Assembly (NCBI GenBank): GCA_963737285.1
Contig: CAVTRT010000002.1
Coordinates: 434,001 to 498,000, forward strand
Length of the DNA: 64,000 nt
Direction of reading: 5' to 3'
Source: Trebonia sp963737285
Lineage (GTDB): Bacteria; Actinomycetota; Actinomycetes; Streptosporangiales; Streptosporangiaceae
The notes under the pieces were generated by a model. It did not search any database, was not told where the DNA came from, and was given only the letters and a program-made list of their open reading frames with translations. The position numbers and the translations under genes were made by a program. Positions 32,507 to 43,811 of this stretch are shown here, piece after piece (the stretch's first letter is position 1; the number at the start of each line of letters is the position of its first letter).

Positions 32507-33172
32507 ATGAGGTTGGCAGATACGCCCGCACTCGATAACGCGGCTATCTTCAGCATGGCCGCCGAAGGGTTCGAGGCCGGCCGGGGCATGGTGCTGGAGG
32601 AGCGAGACGACATCTCCTTCGAGGACTCCCCGGCGCCGCGGCGGCTGGCGCCGTACGCGGCCGCCCTGGGAGCAGTCGCGTACCGGGATGGCGAGGACGC
32701 CGGGTCGGGGCGGCTTGTGCTGCTTTATGACCCCGATGGCCAGGAGGGCTGGACGGGCGTCTTCCGGCTGGTCGCCTACGTGCGCGCGGACATCGAGGAA
32801 GAGATGGCCGCCGACCCATTGCTCGGCGAGGTCGGCTGGAGCTGGCTCACCGACGCCCTTGAGCTGCATGCGCCTGGGTACACCGCCGCGAGCGGCACGG
32901 TCACCCGGGTGATCACCGAGGGATTCGGCGCGAAGTCCTGCGAGCCGCTGGCCACCGGGTTCGAGCTGCGGGCCTCCTGGTCACCGCCGGAGGACACCGA
33001 CCTGGGCGTTAACGTGGCGGCCTGGTGCGACCTGCTGGCCGCGGCCGCGGGACTGCCTAGCAGCCCCCGGGTACCAAGGCCCTGCGGCGGCGCAAGTGAC
33101 GGCAGACGATCGGCCCCAAGGATCGCAGGAGCCAGACCTGGAACCTCAGAAGCCGGGGGACGAGGAGCCTGA
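32507..33172 (+). CDS. DUF3000 protein
   Basis: The 221-residue protein from the ATG at 32507 matches the actinomycete-specific DUF3000 family: APYAAALGAVAYRDGEDAGS, FRLVAYVRADIEEEMAADP, LGEVGWSWLTDALE, and a TRVITEGFG stretch. The family is nearly always followed by an RNase D-like gene, as here, with a 77-base overlap out of frame. Function is unknown. An in-frame GTG at 32462 is a possible longer start. Confidence 0.88.
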   Translation: MRLADTPALDNAAIFSMAAEGFEAGRGMVLEERDDISFEDSPAPRRLAPYAAALGAVAYRDGEDAGSGRLVLLYDPDGQEGWTGVFRLVAYVRADIEEEMAADPLLGEVGWSWLTDALELHAPGYTAASGTVTRVITEGFGAKSCEPLATGFELRASWSPPEDTDLGVNVAAWCDLLAAAAGLPSSPRVPRPCGGASDGRRSAPRIAGARPGTSEAGGRGA

Positions 33173-34442
33173 GGCTGACAAGACGCCCATCATCAACCTC
33201 CTGGAGCCACGCGACGGCCTGCCCCCGGTCACCAGCACCGAGGCGGACCTGGCCGACGCGATCGCACGGCTCGCGGCGGGCACCGGGCCGGTCGCGGTAG
33301 ATGCCGAGCGCGCGTCGGGATACCGCTACGGGCAGCGCGCGTACCTGGTGCAACTGCGCCGCGCGGGAGCCGGGACCGTGCTCATCGACCCCATCGCGTG
33401 CCCCGACCTGGGCGGGCTAGACGCGGCCCTGGCCGACGTCGAGACGGTGCTGCACGCGGCGTCGCAGGACCTGCCCTGCCTTGCCGAGATCGGCTACCGG
33501 CCGCGCCTGCTGTTCGACACCGAGCTGGCGGGACGGCTGCTCGGCTACCCGAGAGTGGCGCTCGGCACGATGCTGGAAGAAGTCCTCGGCTTCCGCCTGG
33601 CCAAGGAGCACTCGGCGGCCGACTGGTCGGTGCGCCCGCTGTCGGCCGAGATGCTGAAGTACGCGGCGCTCGACGTGGAGATCCTCATCGACTTGCGGGA
33701 CGAGATCGCCGCCCAGTTGCGGGAGCAGGGCAAGGACGAGTGGGCCCGGCAGGAGTTCGCCGCGATCGCCGCGGCCCCGCCCCCGCCGCCGCGGCCTGAC
33801 CCGTGGCGGCGCACCTCGGGTATCCACCGGGTGCGCAGCAGGCGCGGCCTGGCGGTGATTCGCGAGCTATGGGCGACGCGGGACGAGATCGCCCAGGTGG
33901 CGGACCTGTCACCACGGCGCGTGCTGGCCGACACGGCGATCATCGAGGCCGCAAGGACGCAGCCGGCCACCCGCCATGACCTGGAGCGGATCAGCGGGTT
34001 CGTCGCCCGGCAGGCCCGCAGGCACGCCGCCGCCTGGCTGGCGGCGGTACAGCGTGCCCGTGACCTTGCGGAAGCAGACCTGCCCGATGTCACCGGAGCC
34101 GGGGCGAGCGGCGGCCCGCCGCCCCCGCACCGCTGGAGCGAGCGCTACCCGGAGGCAGCGGCTCGCCTGGCGGCGGCCCGCGAGGTGGTCACCACGACCT
34201 CGGCCGGGCACAACGTGCCTGCCGAGAACCTCATCTCCCCCGACTTCGTGCGCCGGCTCAGCTGGGAGCCGCCAGCCAGGGCGGACACCGGGTCCCTGGA
34301 GGCCGCCGCGACGATCGCGGCCGCGCTGAGAGCTTATGGCGCCCGTCCCTGGCAGGCCGGGCTGCTCTCGGCGCCGATCGCGACGGCCTGGCGCGACCTG
34401 CCCGCCCCGCGCGACACTGACACGGACGCGCAGGACACGTAG
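33096..34442 (+). CDS. rnd: Ribonuclease D-like 3 prime-5 prime exonuclease
   Basis: The 448-residue protein starts at GTG 33096. DEDD-type exonuclease motifs are visible: VAVDAERASGYRYGQRAYL (D-x-E), LHAASQDLPCLAEIGYRP (Exo II), and EMLKYAALDVEILIDL (Exo III, Y-x-x-x-D). An HRDC domain follows at about 240-320 (RGLAVIRELWATRDEIAQ, then RRVLADTAIIEAART). RNase D trims tRNA and other stable RNA 3 prime ends. The charged N-terminus is variable. Confidence 0.94.
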   Translation: MTADDRPQGSQEPDLEPQKPGDEEPEADKTPIINLLEPRDGLPPVTSTEADLADAIARLAAGTGPVAVDAERASGYRYGQRAYLVQLRRAGAGTVLIDPIACPDLGGLDAALADVETVLHAASQDLPCLAEIGYRPRLLFDTELAGRLLGYPRVALGTMLEEVLGFRLAKEHSAADWSVRPLSAEMLKYAALDVEILIDLRDEIAAQLREQGKDEWARQEFAAIAAAPPPPPRPDPWRRTSGIHRVRSRRGLAVIRELWATRDEIAQVADLSPRRVLADTAIIEAARTQPATRHDLERISGFVARQARRHAAAWLAAVQRARDLAEADLPDVTGAGASGGPPPPHRWSERYPEAAARLAAAREVVTTTSAGHNVPAENLISPDFVRRLSWEPPARADTGSLEAAATIAAALRAYGARPWQAGLLSAPIATAWRDLPAPRDTDTDAQDT

Positions 34443-34445
34443 CCG

Positions 34446-35162
34446 ATGGCATCAGGCCTGGCATGCCTGGGCATGCAGGCGAACGTGACAGCGCTCGCCT
34501 TCACTGCTCACCAGCGGCTCCCTGGGTTCCTCGCCGCGGTCCAGGGTCCCCTGGATCACTACGGGATCTGGGCGATCGGGCTGCTCCTGCTGCTGGAAAA
34601 CATAGGCCTGCCGATCATCCCCGGCGAGTTGGCGATGATCGCTGGCGCCGTCTACGCCGGCTCGGGCCAGCTGAACATCGTGGCGGTCGGGGTGACCTCC
34701 GTCATCGCCAGCTTCGCCGGCTCGGCCATCGGCTATCTCATCGGACGGCTCGGGGGTCGCACCCTGGTGACCCGGTACGGCAAGTACGTGCTGATCAGGG
34801 AGCATCACCTGGACCGGGCCGAGCGCGCGGTCGACCGCTATGGTGCCTTCATCATCGTCGTCGCCCGGTTCATCGTCGGGCTGCGCGAGCTGTCAGGGAT
34901 CATCGCGGGGACGGTCAGGATGAACCCGCTCACCTTCTTCATCTCAAGCGCGGTCGGCGCCGCGGCCTGGGTCGCGACCTGGGTGAGCCTGGGCTACCTG
35001 GCCGGCGACCATATCGCCGTGATCTACGCAGACCTGACCAGGTCCGCGGTGTACGTCGCCATCGCGGCCGTGGCGGCGGCGCTGCTCCTGGGCGCTTACC
35101 ACCTGCGGAAACGTCGCCGGACACGCGGCGCTGACCAGCACGGTCAGTCTGGCAACTCGTAG
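34446..35162 (+). CDS. DedA/SNARE-associated membrane protein
   Basis: The 238-residue protein starts three bases after rnd. DedA features are LLLLENIGLPIIPGELAMIA, GSAIGYLIGRLGGR, the conserved VARFIVGLRELSGIIAGTVR and NPLTFFISSAVGAAAWV. DedA proteins are membrane transport proteins recently tied to undecaprenyl-phosphate recycling and phospholipid scrambling. The C-terminal tail is basic. Its end overlaps the convergent mutT1 gene by 19 bases. Confidence 0.93.
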   Translation: MASGLACLGMQANVTALAFTAHQRLPGFLAAVQGPLDHYGIWAIGLLLLLENIGLPIIPGELAMIAGAVYAGSGQLNIVAVGVTSVIASFAGSAIGYLIGRLGGRTLVTRYGKYVLIREHHLDRAERAVDRYGAFIIVVARFIVGLRELSGIIAGTVRMNPLTFFISSAVGAAAWVATWVSLGYLAGDHIAVIYADLTRSAVYVAIAAVAAALLLGAYHLRKRRRTRGADQHGQSGNS

Positions 35163-36034
35163 CGGTCGATTCCCGCCGCGATGCCGTCCACGCTGTGCAG
35201 GACCAGGAAGGCGCCCTTCGGCAAAGGCTTGGCGGCCTTCTCAGGAATCGCCGATCCGCCAAGGAACTGCATGGCGGATGACAGCAGAGCCGGAAGGTTT
35301 TCCCGGTGCGCGCACACGATGTGTGGTTCACGGGACGCTATCAGCGCGAAGAGGAGGGCTGCTGCGGCGGACGGGTGCGTTCCGTAGGAGGCACGCAGCG
35401 CGCCGGAGGGGTGCACCAGCGAGCCGGTGAGGTCCCCGTACGGGCGGACGGTGTCCAGGCAACGGGCGGTGTCGGAGGAGGCGACCGTCGCGGTGGGAGC
35501 GAAGCAGGCGAGCAGGCCGGCCAGCGTGGCGGCGTCCGCGGTGCCCGCCTTGTCAAGCGGGCGGTCGGCGTCGGCGTGCTTCCACTCCGAGCGGGGCAGG
35601 GCCTTGGCGTGCCGCAGCAGGATGAACGGGGTGCTGTCGGTGATACCGCTCGCGAAGTCGAGGAGCACGGCGACATCCTGCTTGTAGGAAACGCGCCCGA
35701 GCGCGTCGGCCACCGGGAGCCAGGCGATCTCGTCGACCTCGTCGTTCGGCACCGCAGCGGCGTCCAGTCCAGTCACGGCAGCCGCCCAGTAGTCGACCTG
35801 CTTGGGGTTGCCATTGACCTTGTAGCGCACCGGGGCCAGGTGACGGCTGAGCGTGATGGAAGCACCGGATTCCTCCAGCACCTCACGAACCGCGGTGACC
35901 GGCAGCAGCTCGTCGGCTTCTTGCTTGCCCTTGGGCAGCGACCAGTCGTTGTACTTCGCGCGGTGCACGAGCAGGACTTCGTCACCATCCGGGCCAGGTC
36001 GCCAGGCAACGGCGCCCGCCGCCCGTATCAGCAT
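35144..36034 (-). CDS. mutT1: MutT1-like Nudix hydrolase with histidine-phosphatase domain
   Basis: The 296-residue fusion has an N-terminal Nudix domain with a full box (GKQEADELLPVTAV followed by REVLEESG). A C-terminal histidine-phosphatase-like domain follows, starting FILLRHAKALPRSEWKHADA with LASSDTARCLDTV-type lines. The mycobacterial homologue hydrolyses 8-oxo-GTP and diadenosine polyphosphates. The gene is next to ppk1, as in Mycobacterium. The two are in the same direction, 26 bases apart, so this gene is last of a ppk1-mutT1 divergon order (ppk1 downstream). Confidence 0.92.
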   Translation of the reverse strand: MLIRAAGAVAWRPGPDGDEVLLVHRAKYNDWSLPKGKQEADELLPVTAVREVLEESGASITLSRHLAPVRYKVNGNPKQVDYWAAAVTGLDAAAVPNDEVDEIAWLPVADALGRVSYKQDVAVLLDFASGITDSTPFILLRHAKALPRSEWKHADADRPLDKAGTADAATLAGLLACFAPTATVASSDTARCLDTVRPYGDLTGSLVHPSGALRASYGTHPSAAAALLFALIASREPHIVCAHRENLPALLSSAMQFLGGSAIPEKAAKPLPKGAFLVLHSVDGIAAGIDRYELPD

Positions 36035-36060
36035 GCGATAACTCCAGTGAAGATCAGTTG

Positions 36061-38710
36061 TCAGTCCCCGGTGGGGATTGGGGAGTCGTCCCCCCGGGCG
36101 GTGCCGCGGACCCGGCGCTTCCTGATCAGGCTTTCCTGAACGTCGAACAGCGGCTTTCCCTCGTCATCGCGGGAGTGCCGCACCCAGGTGCCATCGGGGG
36201 ACAGCCACCAAGACGCGGTGGTCTGCGCCATCCCCCGGTCGATCAGGCCACGCAGCCGTCTGGCATGCGCCAGGTCGCCGACCCGGACCAGCACTTCTAC
36301 CCGCCGGTCCAGGTTCCGGTGCATCATATCCGCACTGCCGAGCCAGACCTCATTCGCACTGATGCGCACGTCAGCCGGCTCGTCGGGATCGGGGTCGCCG
36401 GTGCCGAAGGCGTAGATCCTGGAGTGCTCGAGGAACCGGCCAAGGACGCTGCGGACCCGGACGGTCTCGCTCAGGCCGGGGATGCCAGGCCGCAGCGCGC
36501 AGATCCCGCGCACCCAGACGTCGATCGGTACGCCGGCCTGCGATGCCCGGTACAGCGCGTCGATGACCACCTCGTCGACGAGCGCGTTGCACTTGATCGC
36601 GATCCGGGATGGCTTGCCCGCGCGGGCGCGGGCAGCCTGACGGCCGATCCGGCCGACGATGCCCGCGCGCAGCGCCTCGGGCGCGACCAGCAGCCGCCGG
36701 TAGGAGTTCCTGAGGCTGTAGCCGGTCAGGTGGTTGAACAGGTCAGTGACGTCCTCGCCGACACCCGCGTCGGCGGTGAGCAGCCCGTAGTCCTCATACA
36801 GCCGGGCCGTCTTCGGGTGGTAGTTGCCGGTGCCGATGTGGCAGTACCTGCGCAGGGTCCCGTCCAGCTCCTCGCGGACGATCAGCACGCACTTGCAGTG
36901 CGTCTTCATGCCGACGAACCCGTAGACGACGTGGCAGCCAGCCTGCTCGAGCTTGCGCGCCCAGGCGATGTTGGCCCGCTCATCGAACCGGGCCTTGATC
37001 TCGACCACGACGACGACTTCCTTGCCCGCCTCGGCCGCGTCGATCAGCGCGTCCACGATCGGCGACTCGCCGCCGGCCCGGTACAGCGTCTGCTTGATCG
37101 CCAGGACGCGGGGGTCGGCAGCGGCCTCCTCGATCAGCCGCTCGACGCTCGCGGCGAAGGAGTCATAGGGGTGGTGGACAAGCATGTCCCGCTCGGCCAG
37201 CGTGGCGAAGATCGAGGCGTCTTGCGGCAGCGCGCGAGTGGACGGCACGAACGCCGGGTAGCGCAGCTCGCCACGCGGCAGGTCGGCGATGGCGTTCAGG
37301 CCCGTCAGGTCGAGCGGGCCTGGCGTCTTGAAGACGGCGTCCTCGTCGACGCCGAGCTCCTTGACCAGGCGGTAGAGCACCGGGTCGGACATGCCGTCCT
37401 CGACCTCCAGCCGGACGGCCGGGTCGAACCGCCGTCGGACGAGCTCGCGCTCCATCGCCTGCAGCAGGTTCTCGGTGACCTCCTCGTCGACCTCGAGCTC
37501 ACGCACCCGGGTGACGCGGAACGCGTGACGCTCAACGATCTTCAGGCCGCCGAACAACTGCGACAGGTGAGCCGCGATCACATCCTCGATCGGAACGTAG
37601 CGGTCCTCGCTCGCCTTCAGGAAGCGCGGCAGCCGGGGCGGGACCTTCACCCGGGCAAAGAGCCGGTTCTCCGGTAGGGCCGAAGGGGAGTCCTCCGTCC
37701 TGGGCTGGTAGGGATCCGGTACGGAAGGGGCCGTTACCCCGTCGCCACCGCTGTTGTGCGCTCCGCCGGCGGTACCGGCGGCAATACCCGTCATGGTGGT
37801 CGCGGCGGGCGGCGCGGTCAGTACTACCGCCAGGTTGAGCGACAGGCCCGAGATGAACGGGAACGGGTGACTGGGGTCAACGACCAGCGGGGTCAGCACC
37901 GGGTAGATCCGCTTGCGGAACAGCTCGCTCAGGTCAGCTTGCTCGCTGGGCGTCAGGTCGCGCCAGCGGAGGATCTCGATGCCCTGGGCGGTCAAGGCTG
38001 GCTGGACCATCGCGCGAAACACCTCGGCGTGCTTTCCCGCCGCCTCGCGGGCGACGGCGAGGGTGTTGCGCAGCACCTGGCTGGCCGTCTGCGACCCGGC
38101 GCCCTCGACGGGGAAGCCGGCCGCCATGCGTCGCATCAGCCCGGCGACCCGGACCATGAAGAACTCGTCCAGGTTGGAGGCGAAGATGGCAAGGAAGCGG
38201 ACGCGCTCCAGGAGCGGGATCGACTCGTCCTCGGCGAGCTCAAGGACCCGCTCGTTGAACCGGACCCAGCTCTGCTCCCGGTCCAGGTACCGGTCCCCCC
38301 GCAGGTGGAGCGGCTTGGTGGCGGCCGCGGCGGACGCGGCGGACGCGTCGAGGCCACCAGCCGTCCGGGCGCCATCGGCTGCCCCAGCACTGTTGTCAGT
38401 GATAGGGCCCGGTGATCTCGGCAATCTCGTCGGCCTCAGCGGCACGGTCAAGCAAGGCAGTCTCGCCACCGTCAGCCGACCCCGCTGCCGCCGCCCCCGA
38501 AATCGCCATCTCCTGGGCAGGCACTGGCTCCTGGGCAGGCACCGGTTCCTGGGCCGGCACTGGCTTTGCGGCTCTCTTTGGCGCCCGCTTCACCGCCGTT
38601 GCCCTGGTGCCGGCGGCGGTCGTCGAGCGGGTGCGGGCGCGCGGGGCCTTGGTGCCTGGTGAGTCGGCCGCCGCGGGCACGCTTCCGTTCTCGCTGGGGC
38701 TCATGATCAT
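36061..38710 (-). CDS. ppk1: Polyphosphate kinase 1, with a frameshift in its N-terminal extension
   Basis: Ppk1 builds polyphosphate from ATP. The catalytic part has DREQSWVRFNERVLELAEDE, LAIFASNLDEFFMVRVAG, the phosphorylated His in RRYCHIGTGNYHPKTARLY, and EIKARFDERANIAWARKLEQ. An open frame of 802 residues starts at 38469. However, the sequence in a neighbouring frame from 38710, starting MIMSPSENGSVPAAADSPGT with three PVPAQE repeats and ending AEADEIAEITGP, looks like the true N-terminal extension. It stops at 38396, right where the ppk frame reads ITDNSAG. A one-base change in GGGCCC near 38405 would join them. If 38469 is the start, the first 25 residues are odd (RLPCLTVPLRPTRLPRS). 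Confidence 0.92.
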
Positions 38711-38743
38711 GATTGTGCCCGACGCCCTTAACGCCCCAAACGG

Positions 38744-39385
38744 TCAGGGGGCAGGCAGTCGGGCGGGCCTGATGCCTGACTTGCCACCGCCGGCGCCGCG
38801 GGCGTGCGCGCGCGCCGAAAGGCGCTGGTCCCCTCGTCCCGGCTCGATGGCCTGGACGCGCAGGACATCCAGCGCCCTCGGGCCGGTCGCTGAGCAGGCC
38901 GTCAGCCGTGCCCGCAGGTACCAGGGCCGCGACGCCCCTGGCGGCAGGACCCGCAGTCCCGTCACGGTAACCGGCTGGCAGGCCGCGCCCCGGGCCGGGG
39001 CGAAGACATCGACGTCCGCGTGCGCCGTTGCACCGGGCCGCAGCAGTACCTGGCGTGCGGTGCCCATGACGTCCTCGCCTGCCGGGACTCCGACTTGCTG
39101 GTAGCCAGCGCCGCGCGTGTCGTAGGCAGCGACACCGGGATACCCAGCCAGAGCGCACTCGCCACGAGAGGTGTTGGTGAAGTCCACGGGATACCAGTCG
39201 CCCACCGCGTCATGGGCTAGCGAGACCGCCAGCCAGGCCGCCACGCAGCGGGGAACGGGCTGGCTGGCCGTTGTCAGCGCGGCCGGGGCAATAGCGGGAC
39301 GGTTCAGCGTCACGGCCAGTGCCGCGGTCGCGCCGAACGCGATCATCGCGGCCCCCCGCCACGCGTACCGGACGGCTGTCGTCAT
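38744..39385 (-). CDS. Secreted or membrane-anchored DUF4232 protein
   Basis: The 213-residue protein begins with a hydrophobic segment (AAMIAFGATAALAVTL) and continues with the DUF4232 pattern: VPRCVAAWLAVSLAHDAVGD, YPVDFTNTSRGECALAGYPG, VLLRPGATAHADVDV and CQPVTVTGLRVLPPG, with cysteines that probably form disulfides. DUF4232 proteins are exported actinomycete proteins of unknown role. It lies 33 bases upstream of the ppk1 N-terminus. Confidence 0.85.
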   Translation of the reverse strand: MTTAVRYAWRGAAMIAFGATAALAVTLNRPAIAPAALTTASQPVPRCVAAWLAVSLAHDAVGDWYPVDFTNTSRGECALAGYPGVAAYDTRGAGYQQVGVPAGEDVMGTARQVLLRPGATAHADVDVFAPARGAACQPVTVTGLRVLPPGASRPWYLRARLTACSATGPRALDVLRVQAIEPGRGDQRLSARAHARGAGGGKSGIRPARLPAP

Positions 39386-39443
39386 CGTGGCCCCCTTGCC
39401 AGGCGAACAGGCTTATTCTCATCTTTAACCACCCGTTACGGAC

Positions 39444-40463
39444 ATGGCTAGTGCTGGCGCCCCTAAGATTTCCATGAGGTGGTCACGTGCGGTAGCGAAG
39501 CTTGCCTATAATTCCTATGTGCTTAGTAGCGAAGACGGCTTCAACGCGAACCTGGGTTCCTTCCGCGGTCTCCTGCCGCGGCCGGACGCAGCGTCCATCG
39601 CGATCGCCGCGCCGGGGGCCGGGCACGGCTACTGGGCCGGCGCTCCGTCCGCGATCGCGACCGACGACGGTATCTACCTAGCCTGCCGGCTCCGCCGTCC
39701 GCTGGCGATGGGCCGCGGCTACGCAGTGGCGCTCGCGTTCGCCGCCGACGGCGAGCACTTCGAGACGATCGCCACGATCAGCAAGGAGTCCATGGACACC
39801 GAGTCCCTGGAGCGCCCGGAGCTCATCCGGCTGCAAGACGGCCGATGGCGACTGTACTTGAGCTGCGCGACCACCGGGACTAAGCACTGGCGGGTGGAGG
39901 CCACCGATGCGGCGCACCCTGCCGAGTTCGACGTCACCCGGCGTGACCTGGTGCTGCCAGGCGACGAGAAGAAGGGCATCAAGGACCCGGTCATCACCTG
40001 CCACGAGGGGCAGTGGCACCTGTGGGGCTGCGTCCACCCGCTCGCCGACCCGGACGAGGCCGACCAGATGGCCACGGAGTACGCCTCCAGCACCGATGGC
40101 CTGGCATGGGCCTGGCAGGGAACCGCGCTAAGCGGCCGCCGCGAGGGGTGGGACTCGCGGGGGACGCGGGTGACGGCCGTGCGGTTCGCCCCCTCTGGCG
40201 TCATCACGGCCTACTATGACGGGCGCGCGACCGCGGCCGAGAACTACGAGGAACGGACCGGCGTGGCTGTCGGCACGGAACCCGCCTCGCTGCAGGTGAT
40301 CTCGGTCGACGCCCCGGCAGCGGCCTCTCCCTACCACGGCGGCGGGCTACGGTACCTCGACATCGTGGACCTTCCCGACGGACGGGCCCGGCTGTACTAC
40401 GAGCTCACCCAGCCGGACGGCTCCCACGCGCTGATGACGGAACTACGCGAGCCGGGCCACTAG
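39444..40463 (+). CDS. Five-bladed beta-propeller, GH43/GH130-like protein
   Basis: The 339-residue protein has the repeated blade pattern of GH43/GH32/GH130-type propellers: YWAGAPSAIATDDGIYLACR, ESMDTESLERPELIRLQDGR, WRLYLSCATTGTKHW, KGIKDPVITCHEGQWHLWGC, and ASPYHGGGLRYLDIVDLPDG. A conserved acidic residue in each of the first blades is compatible with hydrolase or phosphorylase activity, but this subgroup is uncharacterised. The start is ATG 39444 or 39474. Its 3 prime end overlaps the convergent sulfotransferase gene by 59 bases. Confidence 0.75.
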   Translation: MASAGAPKISMRWSRAVAKLAYNSYVLSSEDGFNANLGSFRGLLPRPDAASIAIAAPGAGHGYWAGAPSAIATDDGIYLACRLRRPLAMGRGYAVALAFAADGEHFETIATISKESMDTESLERPELIRLQDGRWRLYLSCATTGTKHWRVEATDAAHPAEFDVTRRDLVLPGDEKKGIKDPVITCHEGQWHLWGCVHPLADPDEADQMATEYASSTDGLAWAWQGTALSGRREGWDSRGTRVTAVRFAPSGVITAYYDGRATAAENYEERTGVAVGTEPASLQVISVDAPAAASPYHGGGLRYLDIVDLPDGRARLYYELTQPDGSHALMTELREPGH

Positions 40464-41448
40464 TCCCGCTGCTGCGCCCGTTCCGGGCCTGCGCCTGGCC
40501 GGGCTGCCGCGCGCCGACCATGTTGCCGGAGCGGTCGCGGGGGGCGAGCCAGTCGCTGAAGTCCTCGCCAAGCACCTGTTCGAGCAGCCGGACGTCGGTC
40601 TCGAAGACGGGGATCAGGGCGTCGCGCTGCTCCCAGCCGAGCGGTTGCCGCTCGCGGTTGCCTCGCTGCAGGAACCGCTCGATGCGGCTGGTCACCTCGG
40701 CTCCACTGGTGCCCGGCAGCAGCCGGCCCACGATGTCAGTGCCCCGCACGGCGAGGGCGGCCGCCCGGTGCGTCGCGGTGTGCTCCGGGTGAGCCGTGAC
40801 GTTCTCGCGGGGAATCTCGCTGATCACCCCGGTCTTGACGCCAAGGAAGTCGCAGATCTGGTCGAGTGTCTTGGCCGGCTCGTCAACCAGCAGCCGGTAC
40901 CGGAGCACGATCACCTGATCACGCGGGAAGACACTGAACGCGTGCCGGAGTTGCTCGCCGTACTTGCCCAGGCCCGTGTAGTGCCAGAACGACGCCCAGC
41001 CGGCCGCGATCCTGTGGTCCTCCTCGGCGCACGCCCCGACGAAGTCCCCGATGGGCTCCAGCCCGGCCGACCACAGGTGCGCCCAGTTGGAGTGCGCTCG
41101 CTCGACCGGGTCCCGGATGATGACGATCAGCCGCGCGTCCGGGATGAGGTGGCCGATCCGCTGCATGGCCGCCTTGTCATACAGGTACAGCGGAGTCGCC
41201 TCGCCTCGCAGCGCGCCGGGCGGCGCCGGGCCGAAGAGCGCCTCGTAGCTATCGCGCTGCCAGACATGCTCCCGGTAGGTGATCGCGTCACCAGGGCCGC
41301 CCCTAGTGGGCGGCGGGCCGTCGGTCAGGAAGAACTTCGGCTCTTTGATCTGCGACAGGTACAGTCCCGGGTGCCGGGACAGCGCTGCGTGCAGGGCGGT
41401 CGTCCCGGCCTTTGGCACGCCGGCCACCAGGAAGTCAGGTAGTGCCAC
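40405..41448 (-). CDS. PAPS-dependent sulfotransferase
   Basis: The 347-residue protein has the PAPS-binding loops: FLVAGVPKAGTTALHAALSR (5 prime-phosphosulfate loop) and LIVIIRDPVERAHSNWAHL (3 prime-phosphate loop with Arg and Ser). FPRDQVIVLRYRLLVDEP and TLDQICDFLGV are further family lines. It transfers sulfate to a carbohydrate or other hydroxyl. The acceptor is unknown. The Ser/Arg/Pro-rich C-terminal 30 residues are unconserved and lie in the overlap with the opposite gene. Confidence 0.92.
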   Translation of the reverse strand: MALPDFLVAGVPKAGTTALHAALSRHPGLYLSQIKEPKFFLTDGPPPTRGGPGDAITYREHVWQRDSYEALFGPAPPGALRGEATPLYLYDKAAMQRIGHLIPDARLIVIIRDPVERAHSNWAHLWSAGLEPIGDFVGACAEEDHRIAAGWASFWHYTGLGKYGEQLRHAFSVFPRDQVIVLRYRLLVDEPAKTLDQICDFLGVKTGVISEIPRENVTAHPEHTATHRAAALAVRGTDIVGRLLPGTSGAEVTSRIERFLQRGNRERQPLGWEQRDALIPVFETDVRLLEQVLGEDFSDWLAPRDRSGNMVGARQPGQAQARNGRSSGTSGPARVVPSSARGSRPAG

Positions 41449-41526
41449 GGCCGTCTCCTGCCCGCGCCACGTGATCTGAATACTACTTTTCAGGCGATAT
41501 TAGTGGGGAAATCGGCGCCCGACAAG

Positions 41527-41988
41527 TCAGTTCGCCTCGGCGGCGTAGCGGGCTAGGTCGAGCAGGTACAGCAGGGCGTCGCACCAGCGGTCGGCGGGGG
41601 GCCGGGAGTCGAACCGGCCCAGGCACTCGTTGGCCGCGTCAAGCACGGCAGTGAAGATGGCATCGTCGAGGGCGAACTGGCCAGCGTCCGGGCTGGCCGG
41701 ACTGGCCGGACTGGCCGGACCGGCCGGACCGGCCTCAGGCTGGCAGGAACCAGGTCGCCCGCCAGCTCCCGGGCCGGGATCGTCGTGGTTTACCTGGCCT
41801 TGGGCCGCGGCGACCAGGCCATCGCGGTGGCGGTCGAGGATGTCCGCCGCCCGGCGGGCCATCGCCAGGCCCAGTGTCTCGGCTAGCAGCAGCCGTCCCA
41901 TCCCGGACCCCAGGCCCAGCGCGCTCGCGCTCCGGCTGCCTGGAAAGCACCCGGAGTCTCCGCCAGAGGTACCGTCATCGTCGGCCAT
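41527..41988 (-). CDS. Hypothetical protein with a Pro/Ala/Ser linker
   Basis: The 153-residue protein has two helical parts: LLLAETLGLAMARRAADILD and FTAVLDAANECLGRFDSRPP with CDALLYLLDLARYAAEAN. They are joined by a linker containing GPASPASPASPD, coded by 9-bp repeats at about 41690-41730. I do not recognise it. Good codon bias and the ordered ends support a real gene. Confidence 0.55.
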   Translation of the reverse strand: MADDDGTSGGDSGCFPGSRSASALGLGSGMGRLLLAETLGLAMARRAADILDRHRDGLVAAAQGQVNHDDPGPGAGGRPGSCQPEAGPAGPASPASPASPDAGQFALDDAIFTAVLDAANECLGRFDSRPPADRWCDALLYLLDLARYAAEAN

Positions 41989-42239
41989 GCCGCATCCCTT
42001 CGCGTCGCGGGTCCCGTCCTGTCCCGAAGCCGGTCGTCGTCGACGGGGCCGCTTCTGCCTCTATGATGCGGAGGGGTAGTGACATTCTCACGGATTGTAG
42101 TCGCCATCTGCAAGCCCGCAATTCGGACAGAAAATCGTTGTACCGCGAGGGCCACGGTGGATAATCATGAGAACGTGACCCTGCGCCCGATGCGACCCTT
42201 ACCCTGCGTGATCGAATCAGGGAGGTGACGGTGCCTCTA

Positions 42240-43715
<1,476 letters not shown>

Positions 43716-43778
43716 CCTCGCGATTCAGCGACCTTCAGGAGCACCGCGCCCCGGGGGTCAAAGGGGCTTCTTCATCCC

Positions 43779-43803
43779 CTGGGGGGCAATACTGGACCCC
43801 CAG
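43779..43803 (-). terminator. Hairpin between dxs and fprA
   Basis: CTGGGGG and CCCCCAG pair around an 11-base loop right after the dxs stop. It is a modest stem, so partial read-through into fprA is plausible. Confidence 0.55.
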
Positions 43804-43811
43804 CTTGAACG

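Noticed and set aside
36058..37677. Long plus-strand frame of about 540 codons opposite ppk1
   Set aside because: It is an antisense shadow of the GC-rich ppk1 codons; the minus strand has all the catalytic motifs.
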